The translations under genes and the position numbers were made by a program. A stretch of DNA of 35,115 nucleotides from Anaerolineae bacterium (GTDB lineage: Bacteria; Chloroflexota; Anaerolineae; Aggregatilineales; Phototrophicaceae), in the NCBI GenBank assembly GCA_022824565.1, contig JAJDZQ010000167.1, positions 1 to 35,115 of the forward strand, written 5' to 3'. Position 1 is the first letter of the stretch, and the number at the start of each line of letters is the position of its first letter. The notes below the pieces were generated by a model, which worked only from the letters and a program-made list of their open reading frames with translations, made no database searches and was not told the DNA's origin. This document shows positions 7,271-15,789 of the stretch, piece after piece.

Positions 7271-8031
7271 TAACGACCATTACCCAGATTGATGCCGGGC
7301 AGCTGGAAGACGACTGGGCGCGGCTGAAAGCGCATGTCGCGGCAGCAAGAAGCCAGCTCATTTTGCTGCCCGAGATGTGCTTCGCGCCCTGGTTTTGCAC
7401 TGCCCCACAATTTGACAGCCGCATTTGGGAGCGGGCGGTCGCTGCGCATGCGGGCTGGCTGGAACGGCTTCACGAGCTGGGCGCGGAAATTGTGATTGGC
7501 ACTGCCCCGCGCAACCTGGCTGGAGGGCGGACGAACAGCGCCTATTGCTGGACTCGCGAGCATGGCTTGGCCTGGATTCACAGCAAGACTTACCTGCCAC
7601 GCGACGAAGGCTATTGGGAAGCCAACTGGTATCAGCGCGCCCCGATAGACTTCCAGCCAAAACGCATCGGCGAGTTGAGCATCGGCGTGATGATCTGTAC
7701 GGAGATTTGGTTCATGCAGCATGCGCGCGAATATGGCCGGCAGGGTGTGCAGCTGTTACTGAATCCGCGTTGCACGCCCTGGCACACCAATGACAAGTGG
7801 CTGGCGGGCGGACGCAGCGCGGCGGTGGTTTCGGGCGCATTTTGCTTGTCTGCCAATCAGGCCGGGCCGGCGGACCCGGTCAAGCTGGGCGGCGCTGGCT
7901 GGGCTTGCGAGCCAGATGGCGCTGTGCTGGCGACAACCTCATCCGAGCAGCCTTTCGTCACGCTGGAACTGGATCTGTGCCAGGCGGACGCGGCAAAGTC
8001 CACCTATCCGCGCTATGTGGATGACAGTTGA
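7267..8031 (+). CDS. Nitrilase-superfamily carbon-nitrogen hydrolase
   Basis: Hydrolyses a non-peptide C-N bond (amide, nitrile or carbamoyl type). The 254-residue product has the complete catalytic set: Glu36 in LLPEMCF, Lys107 in HSKTYLP, Cys144 in MICTEIWF, plus the supporting Glu118 in GYWEAN. The length is at the short end of the family. It starts inside the ABC transporter stop codon (ATGA, 7267-7270), so the two are made together; this hints at a transported small amide or amine, but that is inference. Omega-amidase and N-carbamoyl-type amidases are alternatives that sequence alone does not separate. Confidence 0.86.
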   Translation: MITTITQIDAGQLEDDWARLKAHVAAARSQLILLPEMCFAPWFCTAPQFDSRIWERAVAAHAGWLERLHELGAEIVIGTAPRNLAGGRTNSAYCWTREHGLAWIHSKTYLPRDEGYWEANWYQRAPIDFQPKRIGELSIGVMICTEIWFMQHAREYGRQGVQLLLNPRCTPWHTNDKWLAGGRSAAVVSGAFCLSANQAGPADPVKLGGAGWACEPDGAVLATTSSEQPFVTLELDLCQADAAKSTYPRYVDDS

Positions 8032-8085
8032 ACGTTTCCACGACCCGCGGCTGAGCAGCGAAGACTCGATCGCAGGCTGCCAACT

Positions 8086-8119
8086 CCCTCTGTGTCCTCT
8101 GCGCCCTCTGTGGTTAAAT
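8086..8119. repeat. CTCTGTG-type intergenic repeat, copy 1
   Basis: Three imperfect repeats of CCCTCTGTGT/CCTCTGCG end in CTCTGTGGTTAAATC. The same words recur at 9256-9298. It lies between the nitrilase-family gene and pth. Non-coding; seen directly, function unknown. Confidence 0.6.
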
Positions 8120-8153
8120 CAGCGGGGGGAATGACGGGCGGTCGCGGCAGGGT

Positions 8154-9179
8154 ATGGCTGGCAAACATCTCATCGTTGGGCTGGGCAATCCTGGCGCAAA
8201 ATATGCTAAAACGCGGCACAATGTCGGCTTTTGGGTCGTCGATGAGCTGGCGAGGCGGCATGGTTTCGGCGGAGAACGCAGCGAGAAGCGCGCCCAAACC
8301 CGCGATGGCAGCCTGCACAGCGCGCGCGTCAAACTGGCCAAACCGCAGACCTTTATGAACCGCAGCGGCGAGTCGGTGCGCGCTTTGCTTGATTACTATG
8401 CAATTCCGCTCGAGCGCCTGTTGGTGATTCATGACGACCTGGACACGCCCTTCGGCAGCATCCGGCTGCGCAAAGCGGGCGGGCATGGCGGGCAGAATGG
8501 CTTGCGCAGCATCATCCAGTACCTGGGCAGCCGGGATTATGCGCGGCTGCGCTTTGGCATTGGCCGCCCACCGGGCAGGATGTCGCCGGTCGACTTTGTC
8601 TTGCGGCCATTCAAGGCCGACGCAGCGATCCAGGCGAGTGAAATGGTCGGACGCGCCGCCGACGCTGTCGAATGCTGGCTGGTCAATGGCATCGATGTCG
8701 CCATGTCGCGCTTTAATGGTGACGGGTTGCCAACACAACAAGCGCCGACAGCCGAAGAACTGAAAGCGCAACTGGCTGCCGCGTTGCGGGCGCATGAATT
8801 GTCCCCGCGCGATCCCAAACCGCTGCAAGCCGTGATCGCCCTGCAAAAGAAACTGGGCTGCATGGACGCAGCGGTGCGCAGCCATCTACACTTGGCCGCG
8901 CTATATGAGACCTTGGACAAAGGCGCGCTGGCGAATGCGGAACGGGTTAAGGCAGTTACGATGCAGCCGAGCCTGGTCGCTGTTCAGCAGCAGGTCGCCG
9001 ACTGGTTTTTGGCACAAGGCAACAAGAAAAAAGCCGTGGCGCGTTATCTGCTCCAGGCGCAGCACTTGCAGCAGACTGGCCAACCGGCTGCCGCGCTGGC
9101 GGCAATCGAGCGAGCGCTAACCATCAACCCACAGCACCCCAAAGCGCTGACAATGCGGGCGGATTTCGTTGTCAATTGA
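8154..9179 (+). CDS. pth: Peptidyl-tRNA hydrolase with C-terminal TPR-like extension
   Basis: Cleaves peptidyl-tRNA dropped from ribosomes, recycling tRNA. Residues 1-190 are a normal bacterial Pth: IVGLGNPGAKY with Asn12, catalytic His22 in TRHNVGF, Asn69 in TFMNRSG, Asp94 in HDDLDTPFG, and GGHGGQNGL. The protein is 341 residues, whereas Pth is usually 185-200. The extra ~145 residues are helical with TPR-like periodicity, e.g. QQVADWFLAQGNKKKAVARY and TGQPAAALAAIERALTINP (about 278-330). The frame is continuous across the junction without a likely internal start, so this is one fused protein. The start codon has only a GCAGGG-type site close to it. An exciting role in coupling to other rescue factors is possible but unsupported. 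Confidence 0.93.
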   Translation: MAGKHLIVGLGNPGAKYAKTRHNVGFWVVDELARRHGFGGERSEKRAQTRDGSLHSARVKLAKPQTFMNRSGESVRALLDYYAIPLERLLVIHDDLDTPFGSIRLRKAGGHGGQNGLRSIIQYLGSRDYARLRFGIGRPPGRMSPVDFVLRPFKADAAIQASEMVGRAADAVECWLVNGIDVAMSRFNGDGLPTQQAPTAEELKAQLAAALRAHELSPRDPKPLQAVIALQKKLGCMDAAVRSHLHLAALYETLDKGALANAERVKAVTMQPSLVAVQQQVADWFLAQGNKKKAVARYLLQAQHLQQTGQPAAALAAIERALTINPQHPKALTMRADFVVN

Positions 9180-9255
9180 ATCAACAAGGGTATGAATGAA
9201 AAAAATGAACCAGCAAGTACACCGAGTTGAATGAGCATACCGAGTGCTTTATAGC

Positions 9256-9298
9256 TCTTTGCCCTCTGTGTTCTCTGTGCCCTCTGTGTCCTCTGTGT
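9256..9298. repeat. CTCTGTG-type intergenic repeat, copy 2
   Basis: GCCCTCTGTG, TTCTCTGTG, CCCTCTGTG, TCCTCTGTG run in tandem, related to 8086-8119. It is in the 188-nt gap between pth and the beta-lactamase-family gene. Non-coding. Confidence 0.65.
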
Positions 9299-9367
9299 AA
9301 AAAATATGCACGATACTTTGTCCTTTCACATTTGTGGCATTGTGGCAATCAATAGGGAGAACCGACC

Positions 9368-10576
9368 ATGAACATCATCGCGCCAGAAGCCTTGGGCATT
9401 TCTTCAGAGCGCCTGAGCCTCATCAATCGCCGCCTGCAGGCTTATGTCGACAAGGAGCAGGCGGCCGGCTTCGTAACCTTGGTGGCGCGGGATGGCGAAG
9501 TCGCGCACTTTGAAGCCTGTGGCTGGCGCGATGCCGAAAATGCGCTGCCTATGGAGCGCGACACCATCTTCCGCATCTACAGCATGACCAAGCCTATCAC
9601 TTCGATCGCGCTGATGATGCTCTATGAAGAAGGCGCATTCCAGCTCTTCGAGCCAGTCAGCCGCTATATCCCGGCTTTTGGCAACAGCAAAGTTTTGACT
9701 GGCTTTGGCTATATGGGCGCGCAATATGCGGCGCAAAGCCCACCCATGACCATCCATCACCTGCTGACGCACACGGCTGGCTTGAGTTATGGCTTCTTTT
9801 TTGATACGCCCATAGAGCAAATGTATCGCGACTCGATCCTGCGCAGCGAGACAGCCACTTTGGCAGAGAAAATTGTGGGCTTGGCAGAGCTGCCCCTGTG
9901 CTTCCAACCAGGCAGCGGCTGGAATTATAGCTATGCCACCGATGTCTGTGGTTATCTCGTGCAGGTTCTGGCGGATAGGCCATTCGAGGATTTCTTGCAG
10001 CAGCGCATCTTTCAGCCTTTGGGCATGGTCGATACAGCTTTTCATTGCCCCGCCGACAAGCTCGACCGCTTCGCCAAGTTGTATCAGCACGATGTGGGCA
10101 GCGGCGCATTTCACGAATATACAGGCGCGCCGCACATTCCGGCGCAGGACTTCACCCAACCGGCGAGCGCGCCATCGGGTGGAGGCGGGCTGGTCGCGAC
10201 GACCAGCGATTATTGGCAGTTCGCCAAGATGCTACATCATGAGGGCGAGTTGAACGGTACGCGCATCATCGGTCGCAAAACACTGGAATACATGACGCGC
10301 AATCACATCGCGCCAGACTTGCTGCCGCTGGAGATCGGCTTGGGCAAGCTGCCTGGACAAGGCTTCGGCCTGGGCTTTAGCGTCGTCATGGATGCGGCGC
10401 AGACCGGCGTGCTCAACTCCGATGGCAATTATGGCTGGAGCGGCGCGGCGGCCACCAACTTCTGGGTTGATCCACAAGAACAGTTGGTTGGCATCATCAT
10501 GACGCAGTTGATGGACAACATGTTGCCATTCCAGCAAGATTTTCGCGCGCTGGTTTATCAAGCGCTCGACGAATAG
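9368..10576 (+). CDS. Serine beta-lactamase-family hydrolase (class C-like / family VIII esterase)
   Basis: A 402-residue penicillin-binding-protein-like serine hydrolase. The nucleophile motif is SMTK (Ser72-Lys75), the second motif is Tyr187 in NYSYATD, and HLLTHTAGLSYG is the usual conserved stretch in this family. A Tyr-Ser-Tyr in place of Tyr-x-Asn fits family VIII carboxylesterases better than true class C beta-lactamases. A late GYGG-like region (NYGWSGAAATNFWVDP) matches the family's third-motif area. No signal peptide is evident, so it is probably cytoplasmic, which also argues against an antibiotic-resistance role. GGGAG lies upstream of the ATG with good spacing. Confidence 0.88.
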   Translation: MNIIAPEALGISSERLSLINRRLQAYVDKEQAAGFVTLVARDGEVAHFEACGWRDAENALPMERDTIFRIYSMTKPITSIALMMLYEEGAFQLFEPVSRYIPAFGNSKVLTGFGYMGAQYAAQSPPMTIHHLLTHTAGLSYGFFFDTPIEQMYRDSILRSETATLAEKIVGLAELPLCFQPGSGWNYSYATDVCGYLVQVLADRPFEDFLQQRIFQPLGMVDTAFHCPADKLDRFAKLYQHDVGSGAFHEYTGAPHIPAQDFTQPASAPSGGGGLVATTSDYWQFAKMLHHEGELNGTRIIGRKTLEYMTRNHIAPDLLPLEIGLGKLPGQGFGLGFSVVMDAAQTGVLNSDGNYGWSGAAATNFWVDPQEQLVGIIMTQLMDNMLPFQQDFRALVYQALDE

Positions 10577-10630
10577 CCGCGTTTTGCTCGGCTCATTGCG
10601 CATTTGGTGGAGTGGTGAGAATCGTGGATA

Positions 10631-10780
10631 TGCCCCCACCCTAAATCCCTCCCCCATAAAGAGGGAGGGACTTAAAAACGTAGTAGCGCTCCCCCTCCCC
10701 CATAAAGAGGGAGGGACTTAAAAACGGAGTAGCGCTCCCCTTCCCTCATTTTGGGGGCAAGGGGCTGGGGGATGGGGGCA
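10631..10780. repeat. C-rich/G-rich inverted repeat element, copy C
   Basis: Left end TGCCCCCACCCTAAATCCC and right end (read on the minus strand) TGCCCCCATCCCCCAGCCC are inverted, enclosing hairpin-forming CTCCCCC/GGGAGGG segments. It fills the gap after the beta-lactamase-family gene and could terminate transcription. Related to the copies at 3009-3144 and 4508-4672. Confidence 0.75.
10647..10736. repeat. 46-bp tandem duplication inside repeat copy C
   Basis: Positions 10647-10690 and 10693-10736 are 44-nt copies differing at one base (CGTAGTAGC versus CGGAGTAGC), offset by 46 bp. Each contains a hairpin around CATAAAG. Read directly from the sequence; points to recent local duplication. 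Confidence 0.9.
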
Positions 10781-10846
10781 GGGTTGTCAACTCCACAATA
10801 TCACCACTCCCGCAGTTGACCGCATCTAGCCCGGCGCAGACGAGGC

Positions 10847-10855
10847 TGGTATACT
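10847..10855 (+). promoter_or_regulatory. Extended -10 promoter upstream of mfd
   Basis: TGGTATACT is an extended -10 (TG-N-TATACT) 34 bp before the mfd start. The nearest TTGACC (10816-10821) is too far for a normal -35. There is no obvious Shine-Dalgarno before the mfd ATG. Confidence 0.5.
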
Positions 10856-10889
10856 GGCGCGTCCACAATCAATCGCAGACAAATCGCCC

Positions 10890-13800
10890 ATGACGTTTCA
10901 ACTTGCCGGCTTGCTTGAACTTGTGCGTGGCAGCCCCGTCTATCGGGAGCTGGTCACTGACATGGGCAATGGCAGCGCGGGCGCAGAGATCAATGTGGTG
11001 CGCGCGGCGCGACCCTGCCTGTTGGCGACCTTGGCAGGCGACTGGGCTGGCCCGATCATCTACCTCACCACCACAGCGCGGCGCGCTTATAATGTCAGCG
11101 AGCAGTTGCCCATTTGGCTGGCGGAAGCGAGTCGTTTGCATCGCTTTGCCGAGCCATCCGCGCAATTCTATGACTACGCAGCCTGGGATGTGGGCGTCAT
11201 CCGCAATCGCATCGGCGCTTTGGCGGCTTTGGCGCGTTCCAGCTCCAAAACGCCGCCCATCATCGTGGCATCGGCGCGCGCTTTGATGCAAGCCAGCATC
11301 CCGCCCGATCACTTCCGCGACAACACAATCACCTTGCGCGTGGGGCAGCGACACCGCATGGACGAGCTAATTTTGCGCTGGCTGGGCATGGGTTACGAAC
11401 CAGCGACCATCGTTTTGGAGCCGGGCACATTCAGTCGGCGCGGCGGCATTCTGGATATCTTTCCGCTCGCCAGCCAGCAGCCCGTGCGCGTGGACTTCTT
11501 TGATGACGAGATCGACAGCTTGCGCCACTTCGATCCTGGCGACCAGCGCAGCAAAGCCAAGCTGCTTTCGGCGAAGATCGTCCCGGCGCGCGAGACACTG
11601 CCTGGGCAAACATCGACTGTTGGGGCGCAGCTGCAGACCTGGGCAAATACGCAGACAGACGACACGGCCGACTATTCCAACATCAGCGCCGATATCGACG
11701 CGCTTGCGCAGGGCAGCGCCTTCGCCTGCCTGGAGCATTACCTGCCCTATTTGTACGAAACCCCGGCTTGCTTGCTCGATCACGCGCCGGACAACTGCCT
11801 GGTGCTCGTTGAAGAGGCAGAGCAACTGCAGCAAACCTGCGCAGATCTGGCAGCGGATGCCCAACTCAACCGGGCAGATGCGCTGTCGTCTCGGCAGATT
11901 GCGCCCGGGCATCCCGCGCCCTACCTGGACTGGGACGTTGTGCGCGCCAGGCTGGCCAGGCTGCCACATGTTGCCCTGGGCAGTTTTGTTGCTGGCGATT
12001 CGCCCGCGTTGTTTGCGCCGAGCGAACGGTTTGGCGGGCAGCTGCGGTTGATGTTGACCCAGTTGCGCAGCTATAGCCAGCGGGACGAGCGCATCGTCGT
12101 CCTCACCGAGCAGGTCGAGCGGCTGGGCAATATCTGGGCAGAGCAAGACGCATCGACCTTCGTCGCCAGTGTTGCGCAGATCGATACGCCGCCAGCGCCG
12201 GGCAGTCTGCGTTTTGTTCGTGGCGCTGCGGCCGAGGGTTGGACATTGCCGGGGGCTGATGGCGGTCTACGCTTCATCACCGATGCAGAGATCTTTGGCT
12301 GGTCGCGTCCCGAGCCACGCAGACGGCGCGACTTCAAACCCAGTCGCGCGCCCGATACCCGCTATACAGACTGGCAAGCTGGCACCTATGTCGTGCATGT
12401 CGACTTCGGCATTGGGCGTTTCGCCGGCTTGCGACATCGCAGCATCCGCGATACCCGGCGCGAATACCTGATGGTCGAGTATCAGAATGCCGACACGATT
12501 TATGTGCCGATCCACCAAGCCGATCGCCTGTCGCGTTATGTCGGCGCAGACGGCAAAGCGCCCAAGCTCAGCCAGTTGGGCAAAGCCGACCTGTGGCTGA
12601 AAGCGCGTGAAAAAGCCCGCCGCAATGCCGAAGCAGAAGCCAGGGAATTGCTGGAGATCTATAGCCGGCGCGCGGCCGCCCAGGGGCACGCCTTCAGCCC
12701 CGACAGCGCCTGGCAGCACGAAATGGAAGCCGCCTTCCCCTTCGTCGAGACCGAAGACCAACTGCGCGTTATCCAACAGGTCAAAGCCGATATGGGCGCG
12801 CACGCACCGATGGACCGGCTCGTCTGTGGCGATGTCGGCTTTGGCAAAACCGAAGTCGCCCTGCGCGCGGCTTTCAAAGCGGTGCAGGATGGCGTCCAGG
12901 TGGCGGTGCTCGTGCCGACCACGGTGTTGGCGCAACAGCATTATGACAATTTCAAGGCGCGCCTGGCCGCTTTCCCCGTCTGCATCGAGATGATGTCGCG
13001 CTTCCGCACCAAAGCGCAACAGCGAGACATCGCCAAGCGCCTGGCCAACAGCGAGGTCGATATCATCATCGGCACGCATCGTTTGCTTTCGGGCGACATT
13101 CGCTTCAAGAACCTGGGCTTGATGATCATTGACGAAGAGCAACGTTTCGGAGTCAAGCACAAAGAGCATTTCAAAAAACTGCGCGCGCGCATCGACATCT
13201 TGACGCTCACCGCCACGCCCATCCCGCGTACGCTTTACCTCAGCCTCAGCGGCATCCGCGATATCAGCATGATCCAGACGCCGCCCGAAGAACGACTGCC
13301 TGTCATCACCCAGGTGGGCGCATGGGACGACAAATTGAGCCGCATGGCCATTCGCCGCGAGCTGGACCGGGGCGGGCAGGTTTTTGTGGTGCACAACCGC
13401 ATCCGCTCCATATACGGAATCCGCGACAAGCTCGAGCGCCTGGTGCCCGAAGCGTCTGTCGCGGTGGCGCATGGCCAGATGCCGGCGCGGACATTGGAAG
13501 CCGTCATGTCGGAGTTTGCGCATGGCGAATACGATATCCTGCTTTCTACATCGATCATCGAAAATGGCATTGATATGCCGCGCGTCAACACCCTGATTGT
13601 CGACCGCGCCGATACCTTCGGCGTCTCGCAGCTGTATCAACTGCGTGGACGGGTGGGACGGTCGGCACAGCAAGCCTATGCCTACTTCTTTCACAGCCCC
13701 GGTTCATTGACAGAAGAAGCGCGCGCGCGGCTCGAGACATTGGCAGAAAATACGCAATTGGGCGCGGGCTTCCAAATCGCCGTGCGCGATCTGGAATTGC

Positions 13801-14384
13801 GTGGCAGCGGCGACATCTTGAGCATGCGCCAGACAGGGCATGTCGCCAGCGTCGGCTTGCACCTCTACACAGAAATGCTCCAGCAAGCCGTGCAAGAGCA
13901 ACGCGGCGAAGACACCCGCAATGAACCAGCGCCCGCCTCTGCCCGCGAGCGCATCATCATCGACCTGCCCTTGCCCGCCTATCTGCCGACCGACTGGATA
14001 CCCGAGATGGCGCTGCGCTTGCAACTGTATCGCCGCATCGGCAATATCGCCCAGGTGGCAGAGGTCGATGCCATGCGCGAAGAGCTGACCGACCGCTTTG
14101 GAGCGCTGCCGGCCGCTGTCGAAGGTCTGCTGTATCAGATCCGCGTCAAGGCGTTGGCGCAAGAGCTGCGCGCCACCCATGTGCAACTACGGCGCGGACA
14201 AATTCACATTAAGCTGCCCTATCTGGCGACCTTGAAACGCGATCTGCTGGAGATTATTTTGGGCGAAGAGATCGAAGTTACGCGAACCGAATTGCGTTTG
14301 CCCGCCGACGCTGACTGGCAAGCGCGCCTGCTGCAGCTTCTCGCCGTGCTGAAAGAGCGCGTTCGGCTGGTTGGTGGCGTTTAG
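10890..14384 (+). CDS. mfd: Transcription-repair coupling factor Mfd
   Basis: ATP-driven DNA translocase that removes RNA polymerase stalled at lesions and recruits UvrA. At 1164 residues it is full length. Order: UvrB-like N-terminal region (GTFSRRGGILDIFPL near 176-190), RNA-polymerase-interacting domain (TYVVHVDFGIGRFAGL near 500), then the RecG-like translocase with Walker A GDVGFGKTEVA (from 647), DEEQ (748-751), TATPIPRTLYLSLSG, and motif V/VI region STSIIENGIDMPRVNT with QLYQLRGRVGRS. The TRG region ends in ELRGSGDILSMRQTGHV, followed by the C-terminal regulatory domain. Its stop overlaps that of the convergent YbaK-type gene. Confidence 0.97.
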   Translation: MTFQLAGLLELVRGSPVYRELVTDMGNGSAGAEINVVRAARPCLLATLAGDWAGPIIYLTTTARRAYNVSEQLPIWLAEASRLHRFAEPSAQFYDYAAWDVGVIRNRIGALAALARSSSKTPPIIVASARALMQASIPPDHFRDNTITLRVGQRHRMDELILRWLGMGYEPATIVLEPGTFSRRGGILDIFPLASQQPVRVDFFDDEIDSLRHFDPGDQRSKAKLLSAKIVPARETLPGQTSTVGAQLQTWANTQTDDTADYSNISADIDALAQGSAFACLEHYLPYLYETPACLLDHAPDNCLVLVEEAEQLQQTCADLAADAQLNRADALSSRQIAPGHPAPYLDWDVVRARLARLPHVALGSFVAGDSPALFAPSERFGGQLRLMLTQLRSYSQRDERIVVLTEQVERLGNIWAEQDASTFVASVAQIDTPPAPGSLRFVRGAAAEGWTLPGADGGLRFITDAEIFGWSRPEPRRRRDFKPSRAPDTRYTDWQAGTYVVHVDFGIGRFAGLRHRSIRDTRREYLMVEYQNADTIYVPIHQADRLSRYVGADGKAPKLSQLGKADLWLKAREKARRNAEAEARELLEIYSRRAAAQGHAFSPDSAWQHEMEAAFPFVETEDQLRVIQQVKADMGAHAPMDRLVCGDVGFGKTEVALRAAFKAVQDGVQVAVLVPTTVLAQQHYDNFKARLAAFPVCIEMMSRFRTKAQQRDIAKRLANSEVDIIIGTHRLLSGDIRFKNLGLMIIDEEQRFGVKHKEHFKKLRARIDILTLTATPIPRTLYLSLSGIRDISMIQTPPEERLPVITQVGAWDDKLSRMAIRRELDRGGQVFVVHNRIRSIYGIRDKLERLVPEASVAVAHGQMPARTLEAVMSEFAHGEYDILLSTSIIENGIDMPRVNTLIVDRADTFGVSQLYQLRGRVGRSAQQAYAYFFHSPGSLTEEARARLETLAENTQLGAGFQIAVRDLELRGSGDILSMRQTGHVASVGLHLYTEMLQQAVQEQRGEDTRNEPAPASARERIIIDLPLPAYLPTDWIPEMALRLQLYRRIGNIAQVAEVDAMREELTDRFGALPAAVEGLLYQIRVKALAQELRATHVQLRRGQIHIKLPYLATLKRDLLEIILGEEIEVTRTELRLPADADWQARLLQLLAVLKERVRLVGGV

Positions 14385-14881
14385 GCTTCGCGCGTCAGAT
14401 CGGCATAGGCAGCGCCAGTGATCTCGCGCAGTTTTTCTGTGCGAATCGGAAAGATGGCATGGGCGGCACCACCGGCCGCGTAAATTGTCTCAAAGCGCGT
14501 CAGGCTGGCATCCATGAGAATCGGCAAGTCGCTGCTGCGATGCGCGAGGGGCGGGATGCCTCCGGGCGCGTAGCCCAGCCAAGCCAGGCATTGCGCCGTG
14601 TTCATCATGCGCACTTTTTTGCGCCCCAAGCCATAGCGCCTCGCCAGTTTGCGATCGTCTATGTGCTGGTCGCCGCTCGCCAAAACCAGCAGTGGCTGCG
14701 ACTTGTTGAGCATAAAGCCCAGGCTTTTTACGATCTGCCCCAATTGGCAGCCGGCCTGGTCTGCCGCTTGCTGCGAGGTCGCGGTGGACGACTCGAACTG
14801 CATGATGGTGATGCCCAAGCCCAGGTTGTCCAGGGCAGCCTGCACATCGGCCACGCCCATCGCTTGCCCCGTCTCTTGCAT
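14381..14881 (-). CDS. YbaK/EbsC-family aminoacyl-tRNA deacylase-like protein
   Basis: The family hydrolyses mischarged aminoacyl-tRNAs (Cys-tRNA-Pro, Ala-tRNA-Pro and similar) in trans. The 166-residue product has the family core: QLGQIVKSLGFML with the functional Lys, LVLASGDQHIDDRKLARRYG, and a distal GYAPGGIPPLAH followed by LPILMDASL. The frame is open to 14944, but the ATG at 14881 has AAAGGGG eight bases upstream, so I start there. It is convergent with mfd, sharing four bases at the stop codons, and divergent from the PhyH gene. Exact tRNA substrate cannot be inferred. Confidence 0.88.
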   Translation of the reverse strand: MQETGQAMGVADVQAALDNLGLGITIMQFESSTATSQQAADQAGCQLGQIVKSLGFMLNKSQPLLVLASGDQHIDDRKLARRYGLGRKKVRMMNTAQCLAWLGYAPGGIPPLAHRSSDLPILMDASLTRFETIYAAGGAAHAIFPIRTEKLREITGAAYADLTREA

Positions 14882-14916
14882 TGCGGCGCCCCTTTGCGCT
14901 ATGATTTGGCGTATGG

Positions 14917-14944
14917 ATTGTAGGCTGTTGCCACGATTGCGCAA
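14917..14944 (-). promoter_or_regulatory. Candidate promoter of the YbaK-type gene
   Basis: On the minus strand TTGCGC (14944-14939), 16-nt spacer, TACAAT (14922-14917). The start codon is 36 nt downstream. No equally good promoter is seen for the divergent PhyH gene. Confidence 0.55.
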
Positions 14945-14967
14945 CGGCGGATAACAGGAGTGCGATC

Positions 14968-15789
14968 ATGCAAGTCGATGTGCGGGGCTTTCAAGAACGC
15001 GGTTGTGTTACGGTTTCGGGCTTGTTCAGCGATGACGAAGTGGCGCGATATCGGCAACACTTTATGGATATGCGGCACAATTCCAGCTATCCGGGCGACT
15101 TTCCTGGGGTTGATGCGACCAGCGAAGACCCGCTCAAACGATACCCGCGCCTCATCCATATGCACCGCTGGGATGAGCTCAGCCTGGGCTGGATGCTGGA
15201 TGCCCGGCTGGCGGAGGTCTTCGAGCAACTGCTGGGCAAGTTGCCGCTGGCTGTGCAGACCATGCTCTACTTCAAGCCGGCTGGCGCGCGTGGGCAGGCG
15301 CTGCATCAAGACCAGTATTATCTGCGCGTGCAGCCAGGCACTTGCATCGCCGCCTGGATGGCGCTGGATGATTGCGACGAAGAGAATGGCTGTTTGCAAA
15401 TCGTGCCGGGCAGCCACAATATGCCGTTGCTTTGCCCTATCGAAGCCGATACCAGCCAGAGCTTCACCGATGTGACTGTGCCGCTATCCGCCGATATGCA
15501 CACGGAGCCGGTGCCGCTGCGGGCGGGCGATGTCTTCTTCTTCAATGGACAGTTGATCCACGGCAGCTTCCCCAATCGCTCACAATCACGATTCCGGCGC
15601 GCTTTGATCGGCCATTATATTGATGGCGATGCTGTGCAGGTCGCCAAGTATTATCACCCGGTCTTGCGTTTTGAAGGTGGCACAGCCGACCTGACGATCA
15701 GCGAGGACGGCGGGAAATGCGGGGTGTGGGTCGACCAGAGCGGTCGCGAAGTCCTGGAGATGTCGGGCGCTCTGAATGCGCTGCCTTAA
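14968..15789 (+). CDS. Phytanoyl-CoA dioxygenase (PhyH) family protein
   Basis: A Fe(II)/2-oxoglutarate-dependent oxygenase of 273 residues. The metal ligands are visible as His113-x-Asp115 in ALHQDQYYL and His198 in QLIHGSFPN; Arg210 or Arg211 in FRRALIGHY would bind 2-oxoglutarate. GCLQIVPGSH is the usual PhyH motif. AGGAG lies before the ATG with normal spacing. The family hydroxylates acyl-CoAs, ectoine, antibiotics and other small molecules, so the substrate is open. The stop codon overlaps that of the convergent membrane protein gene. Confidence 0.9.
   Translation: MQVDVRGFQERGCVTVSGLFSDDEVARYRQHFMDMRHNSSYPGDFPGVDATSEDPLKRYPRLIHMHRWDELSLGWMLDARLAEVFEQLLGKLPLAVQTMLYFKPAGARGQALHQDQYYLRVQPGTCIAAWMALDDCDEENGCLQIVPGSHNMPLLCPIEADTSQSFTDVTVPLSADMHTEPVPLRAGDVFFFNGQLIHGSFPNRSQSRFRRALIGHYIDGDAVQVAKYYHPVLRFEGGTADLTISEDGGKCGVWVDQSGREVLEMSGALNALP

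Noticed and set aside
9368-10576. Antibiotic-resistance beta-lactamase
   Set aside because: No signal peptide and a Tyr-Ser-Tyr second motif; an esterase of the same fold is more likely.
10631-10780. CRISPR-like array
   Set aside because: Only two tandem units without spacers; better explained as an inverted repeat element with a local duplication.
12267-13694. 475-codon minus-strand ORF
   Set aside because: Antisense shadow of the mfd translocase domain, with composition typical of a reversed GC-rich gene.
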